This document shows, one piece after another, positions 34,080-43,588 of a DNA stretch of 64,000 nucleotides. Position numbers and translations under genes: made by a program. The notes beneath the pieces were generated by a model. The model searched no databases and was not told where the DNA came from. It saw only the letters and a program-made list of their open reading frames with translations. Source of the stretch: Mesorhizobium qingshengii (GTDB taxonomy: Bacteria; Pseudomonadota; Alphaproteobacteria; Rhizobiales; Rhizobiaceae); assembly GCF_900103325.1 (NCBI RefSeq), contig NZ_FMXM01000012.1, forward strand, positions 62,001 to 126,000, given 5' to 3'. The first letter of the stretch is position 1. Each line of letters starts with the position of its first letter.

Positions 34080-36226
34080 GCACCTCGGACGGCGCGCGGC
34101 TGGACATTAGCATCGTCATCCCGGCAAGGAATGCGGCCGCGACGATCGACGCGACCCTGCGCAGCCTTGTGCCCGACAGAGATCTCATCGGTGAGATCCT
34201 TCTGATCGACGACGGATCCAACGATCAGACCGCGGCCATCTCGATCCAAAGCGCCCGGAAGTATGAATTGCCGCTGGAGGTCCTCGGTGCGCGGCTGGGC
34301 GGTGCCGGTGCCGCCCGCAACGCCGGCATGGCGCGAGCCAAGAGCAAGTTCCTGTTCTTCCTCGATGCCGATGACGAGGTGATCGCAGGAGGCTTGAGGC
34401 TGTTGCGTGAGACGCTTGTGAGCAGTCCCGGGGCCGGGCTATCGATCGGAGCCAGCATACGCCGCACCGGAGGCCGCCCGGACAAGCTCAAGGCCCCGCA
34501 TGGATATACAAGCGACCGGGCCATGAACGCCCGGCGGTACCTTCTCAACGAGGTGTGGCCGATCGCCGTGGGCAGCGCATTGATCGCGGCCCAGGCGACG
34601 GCTGCCATCCGCTTTCCCGAAACCACCAGTCTCGATGAGGATACATGCTATTGGGCAGCCCTGCTTGCCCGCTCCGACGTGGCGACGACCCCCGCCCCGG
34701 TGCTTCTCTATCACCATGACGAAGAGAGGATGGAGCGGCGATTTGTCCAGACCCCCCGGGCCACATTTCTTGCGATAGCACTGGAACTGGACAAGCTTGC
34801 GGGTTCAGGCATTGCTAAAGACGTTCTGCAATGGAGGAAAGCCTGGATCGCGCAGCGGATTGCAAGGCAGCTCCTCAAGCACAAGAGATACGGGGATGCG
34901 ATGCGCATGATGCGTGCCGTTCGCGCCCACAAGACCCTGGGCTGGAGTTGGAAGGCATTGCAATATCGCACCCGAATTCATGCCGGAGCCATGATGGAGC
35001 GGCCCGGCTATTCGTCGGGCGCCGGCGGGGACACGGAAAGACGTACACTGATCGTATCCTACGATCCGGCCTTTCCGGCGGTCTCGGGTGCGGATCTGAG
35101 AAATTTCCGCAATGCCGGTCTGGCCGCCGAATACGGCCCGGTCCGGCTTGCCTCGATCCGGCCGCTGAGCGATCCGTCAAAGCCGACCGATGCTCGCCTC
35201 CATACGGTGGGGCTGACGACCGCGGAGGAGCCGCGCTCGGGCTCGCTGGGCTGGTGGAGGATAGCCGGGGAGAACCGTATTCCTCGCGTAGCGCTCGTGC
35301 GCCTGCGGACCCTGGCGCAAACTTTCAAACCCGACACGATCATCGTCGAAGGCATTGGCCTGTTCAAGCTGCTGCGGCCCTTGAGACCACTGACCAAACA
35401 ACTCATTCTCGACATGCACAATGTCGAGTCCGACCTGGCGGGACAGTTGCGGCGCGTCGATGCGGCGCGATCCGCCGCCGCGGTGATCGCCACGAGCCTC
35501 GGCATCAGGCGTCTGGAGAGAAAGGCGCTGGCCATCGTGGACAGGGTCTGGGTCTGTTCGACCAGCGATCGCGAAAAGCTGATGGCCGTTTGCCGGCGCA
35601 AGGTGCCGATCGATGTCGTTGCGAACGGAATTCCCCACGCCGGAGACATTCCCGAGGCGCTGCCGGCCGAGGCCGCGACCGAGAATGGTTTTCCGGTCAT
35701 CCTGTTTGTCGGCCATCTCGGCTATCCTCCAAACGTCGATGCCGCCGAGCGATTGGTGGGCGCCATATTGCCCCGTATCCGCAAGGCCTTGCCGGCCGCG
35801 AGACTGGTTCTGGCCGGACGCAGCCCAAAGCCCGCCGTGCGGGCGCTGGCCGGATTGCCCGGCGTACAGCTGGTTGAAGACCCCGAGGACATGGCACCGC
35901 TCTTGTCCAGCGCGCATCTCAGCATCATCCCGCTCAGGGCGGGCGGGGGCACGCGCATCAAGATCCTGGAGGCAATGGCGTGGGGCGTACCGGTGATCGC
36001 GACACCGCTGGCGGCCGAGGGCCTGGACCTGGTCGAAGGCGAAGAGGTGCTGCTGTCAGCCTCCGACGAAAAGCTTGCCGAGATGGCCATCGAGCTCTGT
36101 CTCCACCCTGGACGCAGGGCGCGCCAACGCATTCGCGCGCATCAGGCGGTCTGGGCAAAGTTCGGCCCACAAACCATCCGCAATGCCATCCGCCATGGGC
36201 TTGGAGTGGATAGTGTCGGCAAATGA
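34076..36226 (+). CDS. Bifunctional glycosyltransferase, GT2-GT4 fusion
   Basis: 716 residues. Residues 10-260 are GT2: ISIVIPARNAAATIDATL, LLIDDGSNDQT, and FLFFLDADD with the metal-binding DxD. Residues about 320-716 are GT4: VSYDPAFPAVSGADLRNF, LDMHNVESDL, VILFVGHLGYPPNVDAAERL, and PLRAGGGTRIKILEAMAWG. It could add two sugars in sequence, or one domain could serve for recognition. Translation is coupled to the Prim-Pol gene. No membrane segments. Confidence 0.87.
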   Translation: MSTSDGARLDISIVIPARNAAATIDATLRSLVPDRDLIGEILLIDDGSNDQTAAISIQSARKYELPLEVLGARLGGAGAARNAGMARAKSKFLFFLDADDEVIAGGLRLLRETLVSSPGAGLSIGASIRRTGGRPDKLKAPHGYTSDRAMNARRYLLNEVWPIAVGSALIAAQATAAIRFPETTSLDEDTCYWAALLARSDVATTPAPVLLYHHDEERMERRFVQTPRATFLAIALELDKLAGSGIAKDVLQWRKAWIAQRIARQLLKHKRYGDAMRMMRAVRAHKTLGWSWKALQYRTRIHAGAMMERPGYSSGAGGDTERRTLIVSYDPAFPAVSGADLRNFRNAGLAAEYGPVRLASIRPLSDPSKPTDARLHTVGLTTAEEPRSGSLGWWRIAGENRIPRVALVRLRTLAQTFKPDTIIVEGIGLFKLLRPLRPLTKQLILDMHNVESDLAGQLRRVDAARSAAAVIATSLGIRRLERKALAIVDRVWVCSTSDREKLMAVCRRKVPIDVVANGIPHAGDIPEALPAEAATENGFPVILFVGHLGYPPNVDAAERLVGAILPRIRKALPAARLVLAGRSPKPAVRALAGLPGVQLVEDPEDMAPLLSSAHLSIIPLRAGGGTRIKILEAMAWGVPVIATPLAAEGLDLVEGEEVLLSASDEKLAEMAIELCLHPGRRARQRIRAHQAVWAKFGPQTIRNAIRHGLGVDSVGK

Positions 36227-36265
36227 CGACTGGGCCATCCCTCATCATCCAACTATGAGCCACCG

Positions 36266-37840
36266 ATGATACCGCGCATCCTGCATCAGACATGGAAAAC
36301 CGACAGCGTGCCGGAACGCTTCCAGGCCTATGCCGACAGCTGGAAACGGCACAATCCGGACTGGACATTCCTGTTCTGGAGCGACCGGATGCTGCTCGAA
36401 TTCATTGCCGAGCACTACCCGGACTTCCTGCCGATGTTTTGCAATTACAAGAATGGCGTGCAGCGGTCGGACGCGGCCCGTTACATGCTTCTGCATCATT
36501 TCGGCGGGGTCTATGCCGACATCGATTGCGAATGCGTCGCCCCCTTTGATCCGATCATGAACGAGAGCCGGATCGTGCTGTGCAAGGAGCCGGTTTCGCA
36601 TGCGGCCGTCCAGGCGGACTTCCGCGGCCTGCCCTACCTCTTGTTCAACGGCACGATGGCGAGCCCGTCCGGGCATCCGTTCTGGATGCATCTCTTGTCC
36701 ATGATGCCTGGGTTAGCCGACGCCAAGGACGTGCTCGATGCCACGGGCCCTTGCTTGCTGACGTCCGCACAGCGGGGTTATGGTGACCAGGACGTCTTCG
36801 CCATTCACCCTTCCGGCCTGTTCGCGCCGGTGACGTCGTCCGGGAGCATGGAGCGAGAGGCCGGCGATGAGACGGCGCCGCTTTCGATCCATCATTGGGC
36901 CGGTACATGGTGGACACCGGGGCCACCACCAGGCTGGCGTAACAAGCTTCGCAACCAGGCTTACCGGCTCTGGTATCATCTGACGCGCGGTGCCTATCTG
37001 AGTGAGGCCGTGGCGAAGGCGAGCGTCCACAAGGCAGTTCTCACGTCGCCGCCGCCATCAGGTCGAAACATTGCCATCCTGGTGCCACTTCGCGACGCCG
37101 CCGACCTCGTCCAGCCATTTCTCGATGCGCTGGACGCTCTCGACTATCCCAAGGAGAAGATAAAGCTGGTTTTCTGCGAAGGCGACAGCCAGGACGGAAG
37201 CTGGGAGCGACTGCAGGCGGCGGCGCCTGGATTAGCCGGCAAATATCGTGACATAGTGCTGCTGCAGCGGCATGTGGGCACCAGCCTCGACAGGGTAAAA
37301 CGGGCCAAACCACGGCTGCAACGCGTCAGGCGCAGTGCGATTGCCAAGGTGCGCAATCATCTGATCGATCACGGGCTGAGCGCCGACGACGATTGGGCGC
37401 TGTGGGTCGATATCGACGTCTGGCGTTTTCCCGCTGATGTTTTGAACCGGCTGATCGATGCCGGGCATCGCATCGTGGTGCCCAACTGCGTGAAGATTGC
37501 CAACGGTGGCAGCTTCGACCTAAACAGCTTCATCATCAGAGGGCAAAACAAGGACTATCGTTACTACCGCGAGATCCGTGGTGGCCTTCATCAGCCTCCC
37601 GCGCGCACCGAGAACCGCTATCATCTCAGCGATGTCCGCCATCTCGACGTCATCGGTCTCGATGCCGTCGGCGGCACCATGCTCCTGGTCGATGCCGGGC
37701 TGCATCGCGGCGGCCTTCGCTTCCCCGAGATTCCCTACCGGGACCTGATCGAGACAGAAGGCTTCGGCGCGCTTGCCAATGATCTCGGCATCAGGCCGGT
37801 CGGCCTGCCCAAGCTGGAAATCCTGCATGTTCCCTGGTGA
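36266..37840 (+). CDS. Two-domain glycosyltransferase, GT32-like plus Anp1/GT62-like
   Basis: 524 residues. The first 240 look like GT32 (capsular polysaccharide, DXD type): MIPRILHQTWKTDSVP, GVQRSDAARYMLLHHFGG and VYADID with Asp85 and Asp87. From about 270 there is an Anp1-like (GT62) domain: NIAILVPLRDAADLVQPF, VRNHLIDHG and LWVDIDVW with Asp382 and Asp384. Anp1 proteins are best known as fungal Golgi mannosyltransferases; a fusion with GT32 in bacteria is uncommon. ATG at 36266, 39 nt after the previous gene, so probably the third gene of an operon. Confidence 0.78.
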   Translation: MIPRILHQTWKTDSVPERFQAYADSWKRHNPDWTFLFWSDRMLLEFIAEHYPDFLPMFCNYKNGVQRSDAARYMLLHHFGGVYADIDCECVAPFDPIMNESRIVLCKEPVSHAAVQADFRGLPYLLFNGTMASPSGHPFWMHLLSMMPGLADAKDVLDATGPCLLTSAQRGYGDQDVFAIHPSGLFAPVTSSGSMEREAGDETAPLSIHHWAGTWWTPGPPPGWRNKLRNQAYRLWYHLTRGAYLSEAVAKASVHKAVLTSPPPSGRNIAILVPLRDAADLVQPFLDALDALDYPKEKIKLVFCEGDSQDGSWERLQAAAPGLAGKYRDIVLLQRHVGTSLDRVKRAKPRLQRVRRSAIAKVRNHLIDHGLSADDDWALWVDIDVWRFPADVLNRLIDAGHRIVVPNCVKIANGGSFDLNSFIIRGQNKDYRYYREIRGGLHQPPARTENRYHLSDVRHLDVIGLDAVGGTMLLVDAGLHRGGLRFPEIPYRDLIETEGFGALANDLGIRPVGLPKLEILHVPW

Positions 37841-37906
37841 GGCAGCGGCCCGCCGAAGCTCCTGCCTGAGAGGTTCGAGACAGGTTTGCGGTGCGAGCCG
37901 CAGGCG

Positions 37907-38482
37907 TCAATCGTGCAGTTCCCGCGATATCGGCGGACCAATCGAAAACCCGGAGAACGTGACCTCAAAACCCTCGCGTTGCGGCGAACAGCACATCATG
38001 CCGACATCGACCGTCTTCGAGGTCGGAAAGTAGGCAAGCCGCACAGGCTTCCAGTGGCCGTCGGAAGCGTCGAGATACTGGATGCGGATCGTCTCGGCAT
38101 GGCGGGTCAACCGGATCCTGACGCCGTTCGGGTCCTTGGGAATGGCCACCAGCGACCAGTCGGATGTGTCGTTGGTGACGACGACAGAGAAATAGGCGAG
38201 GCCGTCGGTATACTCGATGCCGGCCTTGACCCAATGCGTTTCGCTGAGCCGGACCATCAATCCGGCCTGGTCGTAGAGCATCTCGTAGCGCCCGGCGACG
38301 GTAACCTCGGCGGTGAAATCGCCCTCGACCGGGCGGTACATAAAGTGGCCGTTGTCACGCCGGAAACCGTAGAAGGTCTCGCGCCAGAAGTCGGTCTCCC
38401 TGCCGGTGCGCACGCGAACGGCATCGCCGTCGATGGAATGCTGGGGCGGCGGATTGAGCCAGGTCAGGTCCTGCAATGTCAT
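37907..38482 (-). CDS. DUF1349 family protein
   Basis: 191 residues, entirely one strand-rich jelly-roll-like domain: FWRETFYGFRRDNGHFMY, GDFTAEVTVAGRYEMLYDQAGLMVRL, KAGIEYTDGLAYFSVVVTN, and GMMCCSPQREGFEVTFSGF. This matches the DUF1349 concanavalin-like fold (yeast Ree1-like), a widespread family of unproven function. No signal peptide. It converges on the glycosyltransferase gene and shares orientation with the dehydrogenase 79 nt upstream. Confidence 0.8.
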   Translation of the reverse strand: MTLQDLTWLNPPPQHSIDGDAVRVRTGRETDFWRETFYGFRRDNGHFMYRPVEGDFTAEVTVAGRYEMLYDQAGLMVRLSETHWVKAGIEYTDGLAYFSVVVTNDTSDWSLVAIPKDPNGVRIRLTRHAETIRIQYLDASDGHWKPVRLAYFPTSKTVDVGMMCCSPQREGFEVTFSGFSIGPPISRELHD

Positions 38483-38561
38483 CGCGTTGCGCCCGTCCAG
38501 TCCCTTGATGCATGGCGGCTCGCCGGCCCGATCAGCCGGCGCCCGATTGACCTGCGCCCGT

Positions 38562-40001
38562 TTAGCCTGCGAATGTGTAGGCCGTCTTCACGGTGGTGTA
38601 GAATTCCGCCGCATAGCGGCCCTGTTCGCGCGGGCCGTAGCTCGACCCCTTGCGCCCGCCGAAGGGAACATGGAAGTCGACACCCGCCGTCGGCAGATTG
38701 ACCATCACCATGCCGGCCTCCGAATTGCGCTTGAAGTGGGTGGCATGCTTGAGGCTCGAGGTGCAGATGCCCGACGTCAGTCCGAAAGGCGTGTCGTTGG
38801 CGACTGCCAGCGCCTCGTCATAGTCCTTGACCCGGATGACGCTGGCGACGGGTCCGAAGATCTCCTCGCGCGAACTGCGCATGGCGTTGGTGGCCTGCGT
38901 CAGCAGCGCCGGCTGCAAGAAGAAGCCCGGCGTCTTGCGGTCGAGCCGCTCGCCGCCGAAGGCGAGCGTAGCACCTTCCCTGACGCCGATGGCGATGTAA
39001 TCCTCATCCTGCTGCAACTGTGTCGCGTCGACGACCGGACCGATCTGGGTCTGCGCGTCGAGCGCGTCGCCGACGACCAGTTTGCTCATGCGATCCTTGA
39101 GGGCATCGACGAAACGGTCGTGGATGCCGTCGGTCACAATCAGCCTGGACGAGGCCGTGCAGCGCTGGCCGGTCGAGAAGAAGGCGCCATTGAGCGCGCA
39201 ATCGACAGCCGTTGCGAGATCGGCGTCGTCGAGCACCACCAGCGGGTTCTTGCCGCCCATTTCGAGCTGGAACTTGCGCATGTGCTCGATGCTTGCGGCG
39301 GCGACGCGCTTGCCGGTGCCGACCGAGCCGGTGAAGGTGATGGCGTTGACATCGGGGCTGTCGAGCATCGCCTGACCGACCACCGAGCCCTTGCCCATGA
39401 CGAGGTTGAGCACGCCCTTCGGCAGGCCGGCGCGATGCAGGATGTCGACGATGGACCAGGCGCTCTCGGGAACCAGTTCGGCGGGCTTGAAGACGATGGT
39501 GTTGCCATGCGCCAACGCCGGAGCGATCTTCCAGGCCGGAATGGCGATCGGGAAATTCCACGGCGTGATGATGCCGACCACGCCGACCGCTTCGCGGGTG
39601 ATCTCGACGCCAACGCCCGGCCGAACGCTTGGTACGACCTCTCCAACCAAGCGCAATGTTTCGCCGGCAAAGAAATCGAATATCTGGGCGGCGCGAATGG
39701 TCTCGCCGATCCCTTCGGCCAGCGTCTTGCCTTCCTCGCGCGCCAGATTGCGGCCAATCTCATCCTTGCGCGCCATGATCTCGTCCGCGGTCTTTTTCAG
39801 CACCGCATGGCGCGCCAGCGGACCGGAACGGGACCATGCCGGAAACGCCGCCTTGGCCGCGGCGATTGCCTGCTTGGCCTGCTCGGCTCCCGCCGAGGCA
39901 TATTCGCCTACGACGTCGCCGGTATCCGAGGGGTTTATGTTGCGGGAACCGGCGTCACCGACCCATTCGCCATCGATGAGGTTTTTTCGAAACTGAGCCA
40001 T
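38562..40001 (-). CDS. Alpha-ketoglutarate semialdehyde/succinate semialdehyde-type dehydrogenase
   Basis: 479 residues of the NAD(P)-dependent aldehyde dehydrogenase family. Catalytic Cys281 in STGQRCTASSR, general base Glu247 in LEMGGKNP, PWNFPIAIPAWK at 147, and TFTGSVGTG as cofactor loop. Sequence style and length (MAQFRKNLIDGEWV start) fit ketoglutarate-semialdehyde dehydrogenases, which finish hydroxyproline or sugar-acid catabolism. It is divergent from the TetR gene and close to N-methyl-amine oxidation genes, so amino-acid or betaine catabolism is plausible. Confidence 0.87.
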   Translation of the reverse strand: MAQFRKNLIDGEWVGDAGSRNINPSDTGDVVGEYASAGAEQAKQAIAAAKAAFPAWSRSGPLARHAVLKKTADEIMARKDEIGRNLAREEGKTLAEGIGETIRAAQIFDFFAGETLRLVGEVVPSVRPGVGVEITREAVGVVGIITPWNFPIAIPAWKIAPALAHGNTIVFKPAELVPESAWSIVDILHRAGLPKGVLNLVMGKGSVVGQAMLDSPDVNAITFTGSVGTGKRVAAASIEHMRKFQLEMGGKNPLVVLDDADLATAVDCALNGAFFSTGQRCTASSRLIVTDGIHDRFVDALKDRMSKLVVGDALDAQTQIGPVVDATQLQQDEDYIAIGVREGATLAFGGERLDRKTPGFFLQPALLTQATNAMRSSREEIFGPVASVIRVKDYDEALAVANDTPFGLTSGICTSSLKHATHFKRNSEAGMVMVNLPTAGVDFHVPFGGRKGSSYGPREQGRYAAEFYTTVKTAYTFAG

Positions 40002-40208
40002 GTCCTAGTCTTTCCTGCTGATTGGCCGCGCGGCGGCATCTGTCTGAATTGGTATTTGCCAGACAATTGCCTTGCGGGAAAGCACGCACTGAGCCGGTAG
40101 CCGCGACAAAAATCCCCTGACTTGCCGTCACGCCCGCGGCGTGGCGGCGAGAGCATCACAACCCGGCTAACATCCACCGGCCACCCCCAAGGCTCAAACG
40201 AATTGCCC

Positions 40209-40224
40209 TGTACAGAAATGTACA
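40209..40224. promoter_or_regulatory. Candidate TetR operator TGTACAGAAATGTACA
   Basis: Two TGTACA blocks separated by GAAA, 43 nt before the TetR start and in the gap to the divergent dehydrogenase. Arms TGTAC/GTACA also occur at 41031-41051 in front of the dimethylglycine-dehydrogenase-like gene. Position suits autoregulation and control of both neighbours. Confidence 0.5.
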
Positions 40225-40266
40225 TAGCCTTGATTTGCCCAATGCGGCGTGCCATGCGTCGTGTGG

Positions 40267-40926
40267 ATGGCAGCACTCGAAACGACGATCCAGCGCGCCG
40301 GCGCCACCGGCAACATCAAGGCCACTCGCGAAGACTGGCTGAAGCTTGCGCTTGAAACGTTGATCTCCGATGGTGTCGAACGCGTCCGCGTGCTGACGCT
40401 TGGCCAGAAGCTCGACGTCTCGCGCTCGAGCTTCTACTGGTACTTCAAGAGCCGGCAGGATCTGCTCGACCAGTTGCTGGACTACTGGCGGCAGACCAAC
40501 ACCCGATTCATCGTCGAGCGCGCCGGACGACCTTCCGCGACCGTCATCCGCGGCGTGATGAGCATTTTCGAATGCTGGGTGGACGAGAGGCTGTTCGATC
40601 CCCAGTTGGATTTCGCGATCAGGGCCTGGGCGCGTCGCTCTCCCGCCATCAGGCGCGCGCTCGACGAGGCCGACGAGGAGCGCGTCAACGCCATCCGCGA
40701 CATGTTCATGCGCCATGGCTATGACGAGGAAGACGCGTTCGTGCGAGCCCGCGTGCTCTATTTCATGCAAATCGGCTATTACTCGCTGGAGCTCAACGAG
40801 CCGATGAGCAGCCGCCTCATCCACGTCGCCTCCTATCTGCGCAGCTTCACCGGCCAGGAGCCTCCGGCAGAAGATGTCGAGGACTTCGCGCGTTACGTCG
40901 AGAAGACGCTTTCCGGCAAGCGATAG
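40267..40926 (+). CDS. TetR-family transcriptional regulator
   Basis: 219 residues from the ATG at 40267. The N-terminal helix-turn-helix reads WLKLALETLISDGVERVRVLTLGQKLDVSRSSFYWYFKSR (residues about 20-60), with the typical YWYFKSRQDLLDQLL. The C-terminal effector domain is helical and not assignable. It stands between the semialdehyde dehydrogenase (divergent) and the dimethylglycine dehydrogenase-sox genes (downstream). TGTAC/GTACA inverted repeats lie on both sides of the gene, so it probably controls both. Confidence 0.87.
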   Translation: MAALETTIQRAGATGNIKATREDWLKLALETLISDGVERVRVLTLGQKLDVSRSSFYWYFKSRQDLLDQLLDYWRQTNTRFIVERAGRPSATVIRGVMSIFECWVDERLFDPQLDFAIRAWARRSPAIRRALDEADEERVNAIRDMFMRHGYDEEDAFVRARVLYFMQIGYYSLELNEPMSSRLIHVASYLRSFTGQEPPAEDVEDFARYVEKTLSGKR

Positions 40927-41030
40927 ACACGGCCGGCGGGCCGGCCTAGCCAGACGGTTTCCCAGACGACATACGTAGGATGCCTATACCCATAGCCAGC
41001 ACGCCAGCCTGCTCTGGATCAGCTTCGCGA

Positions 41031-41051
41031 TGTACTAGACACATATGTACA
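41031..41051. promoter_or_regulatory. Second candidate TetR operator, TGTAC-N11-GTACA
   Basis: TGTAC at 41031-41035 and GTACA at 41047-41051, 44 nt before the dimethylglycine-dehydrogenase-like gene. It shares ATGTACA with the first site, though the spacer is 11 instead of 6. The 5-nt difference is half a helical turn, which weakens the match. Confidence 0.42.
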
Positions 41052-41094
41052 ATGCCGGTAGGGTCCCCGCCATGACCTGACGGAGTGCGGCGGA

Positions 41095-43506
41095 ATGAAA
41101 TCGCAATACAGGGCGATCGTTATCGGCGGCGGTGTGGTGGGAGCCTCGGTGCTCTATCACCTGGCGAAATTCGGCTGGAGCGACGTCGCGCTGATCGAAC
41201 GCGAGGTGCTGACATCAGGGTCGAGCTGGCACGCGGCCGGCGGCTTCCATGCGCTGAACGCCGACCCCAACATCGCCGCGCTGCAGGCCTATACGATCGA
41301 TCTGCTTTCCGAGGTCGAGAAGGAATCGGGCCAGAACATTGGCATGCACATGACCGGCGGCATCTCGGTTGCGTCAGCACCGGAGCGCTGGGAATGGCTG
41401 AAGGCCTCCTACCGCATTTTCCAGACCATGGGCATAGACGACGTCCATCTGGTCGGCGTCGACGAGATCAGGCAGCGCTGCCCGATCCTCAACACCGACG
41501 GCATGCTAGGCGGCCTCTATGCCGCGCGTGAGGGCCATATCGACCCATCGGGCGTCGTGCATGCCTATGCCAGGGCGGCAAAGCTGCGCGGTGCCGATAT
41601 CATTGAGCACAACCGCGTGCTGGAACTTAACCGCCGCGCCGACGGCAGCTGGGACGTGGTCACCGAGAAAGGCACTGTCATTGCCGAGCACGTCGTCAAT
41701 GCCGGCGGTCTTTGGGCCAAGCAGGTCGGCCGGATGGCCGGCATCGACCTGCCGGTTTCGCCGATGGAGCATCATTACCTCGTCACCGAGGCGCTGCCCG
41801 AGATCCAGGCGCTGGACAGGGAGTTGCCGCTGATCGTCGATCTCGAAGGCTTCACCTACATGCGCCAGGAGCACAAGGGCCTGCTGCTCGGCATCTACGA
41901 GATCAACCACAAGCACTGGAATATGGACGGCGCGCCGTGGGATTATGGCATCGAGCTGATCCAGGAGGACACCTACCGCATTGCGAACGAGCTGGCGCTC
42001 GGTTTCAGCCGCTACCCCTGCCTGGAGACAGCCGGCATCAAGCGCTGGGTGAACGGCGCCTTCACCTTCTCGCCGGACGGCAATCCGCTGGTCGGCCCGG
42101 TGCGCGGCGTTCCCAATTACTGGGTGGCCTGCGGCGTCATGGCCGGCTTCCTGCAAGGCGGCGGCGTCGGCAAGTCGCTCGCCGAATGGATGATCCACGG
42201 CGAGCCAGAGGCCGATGTCTACGGCATGGACATCGCCCGCTATGGCGACTTCGCTTCCAACCGCGAATACATCCGGCAGACGACCGGCCAGTTCTATTCT
42301 CGCCGTTTCGTCATGAGCTATCCCAATGAGCAGTTGCCGGCGGGGCGCCCCTTGAAGACGGCCGGCGCCCATGACGCCATGGATGCCGCCGGCGCGCGCT
42401 GGGGCAATTCCTGGGGCATGGAAGTGCCTCTCTATTTCGCGCCGCAAGGGCTCGTCGAAACACCCACGCTGAAGCGCTCCAACGCCTTCGACATCGTGGC
42501 TCGGGAATGCCGCAAGGTGCGCGAAGGCGTCGGGCTGCTCGATATCACCGCCTTCTCGCGCTACGAGATCATCGGACCACAGGCGAAAGCCTGGCTCGAC
42601 CGGCTGCTTGCCTGTGCCTTGCCCAAGCCAGGTCGCGCAAAACTCGCGCCGATGCTGGGCGGGAACGGCAAGCTCAAGGGCGACCTCACCGTCTTCAACT
42701 GGGGCGACGGCAGTTGGTGGATCATGGGGTCCTACTATCTGCGCCAGTGGCACATGCGCTGGTTCGAACAGCACCTCGCCGACGGCGTCACCGTCCGCGA
42801 CATTTCGGACACGGTCGTCGGCTTCTCGCTGGCCGGCCCCAATGCGCGCCGGTTGCTCGAACGGCTGACGCACCAGGATGTCTCGCACGAAGCCTTCGGC
42901 TTTCTCGCCTGCAGGGCACTGGATGTCGGCCTGGTGCGGGCCAGGGTGGGGCGGCTGTCGGTCATCGGCGAGCTTGGCTACGAGATCCATTGCCAGGCCA
43001 ATGAACACGCGGCGCTGCGCCGCGCGTTGATGGCGGCAGGAAACGACCTCGGCCTGACCGAATACGGCTTTGGCGCGGTCAACTCGCTGCGGCTCGAAAA
43101 GAGCTTCGGCATCTGGTCGCGCGAATTCACGCAGGACTATACGCCGGCCGAGACCGTCATGGACCGCTGGATCGCCTTCGACAAGGGGGATTTCCTCGGG
43201 CGCGCGGCGGCTCTGAAAGAGCAGAAGTCCGGATCCAGGCGCACGCTGGTAACGCTCGAGATCGACGCTTATGACGCCGATGCCAGCGGCTACGAGCCGG
43301 TCTGGAACAAGGGCAAGCTCTCCGGTTTCGTCACCTCCGGCGGCTACGGCCATACGGTTGGCAAGAGCCTCGCCATGGCACTCGTCGAGCGCGAGGCGGC
43401 TGACATCGATACGCAGTTGACAACCCATATCGTCGGCGTCGAAAGAGGGGCGCGCGTCATCGCTTCGTCGCCTTACGATCCGCAAGGCAAGGCGATGCGG
43501 GCATGA
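41095..43506 (+). CDS. Dimethylglycine/sarcosine dehydrogenase-like flavoprotein (FAD + GcvT domains)
   Basis: 803 residues. The N-terminal DAO domain has AIVIGGGVVGASVLYHLAKF, and SSWHAAGGFHAL, where His is the covalent FAD attachment of the dimethylglycine dehydrogenase family. From about 430 the GcvT-type folate domain: DIVARECRKVREGVGLLD, GNGKLKGDLTVF, ELGYEIHC. These enzymes oxidatively remove an N-methyl group and pass it to tetrahydrofolate. With soxBDAG directly downstream the route N,N-dimethylglycine to sarcosine to glycine is complete. Confidence 0.87.
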   Translation: MKSQYRAIVIGGGVVGASVLYHLAKFGWSDVALIEREVLTSGSSWHAAGGFHALNADPNIAALQAYTIDLLSEVEKESGQNIGMHMTGGISVASAPERWEWLKASYRIFQTMGIDDVHLVGVDEIRQRCPILNTDGMLGGLYAAREGHIDPSGVVHAYARAAKLRGADIIEHNRVLELNRRADGSWDVVTEKGTVIAEHVVNAGGLWAKQVGRMAGIDLPVSPMEHHYLVTEALPEIQALDRELPLIVDLEGFTYMRQEHKGLLLGIYEINHKHWNMDGAPWDYGIELIQEDTYRIANELALGFSRYPCLETAGIKRWVNGAFTFSPDGNPLVGPVRGVPNYWVACGVMAGFLQGGGVGKSLAEWMIHGEPEADVYGMDIARYGDFASNREYIRQTTGQFYSRRFVMSYPNEQLPAGRPLKTAGAHDAMDAAGARWGNSWGMEVPLYFAPQGLVETPTLKRSNAFDIVARECRKVREGVGLLDITAFSRYEIIGPQAKAWLDRLLACALPKPGRAKLAPMLGGNGKLKGDLTVFNWGDGSWWIMGSYYLRQWHMRWFEQHLADGVTVRDISDTVVGFSLAGPNARRLLERLTHQDVSHEAFGFLACRALDVGLVRARVGRLSVIGELGYEIHCQANEHAALRRALMAAGNDLGLTEYGFGAVNSLRLEKSFGIWSREFTQDYTPAETVMDRWIAFDKGDFLGRAAALKEQKSGSRRTLVTLEIDAYDADASGYEPVWNKGKLSGFVTSGGYGHTVGKSLAMALVEREAADIDTQLTTHIVGVERGARVIASSPYDPQGKAMRA

Positions 43507-43588
43507 CCAATCGAACCCGCGCCGTGCGTGCAAAAGACCATGTGATGATCGACATTCCTTTCCGAAAACCAGGCTTGTCCGGCACGCC

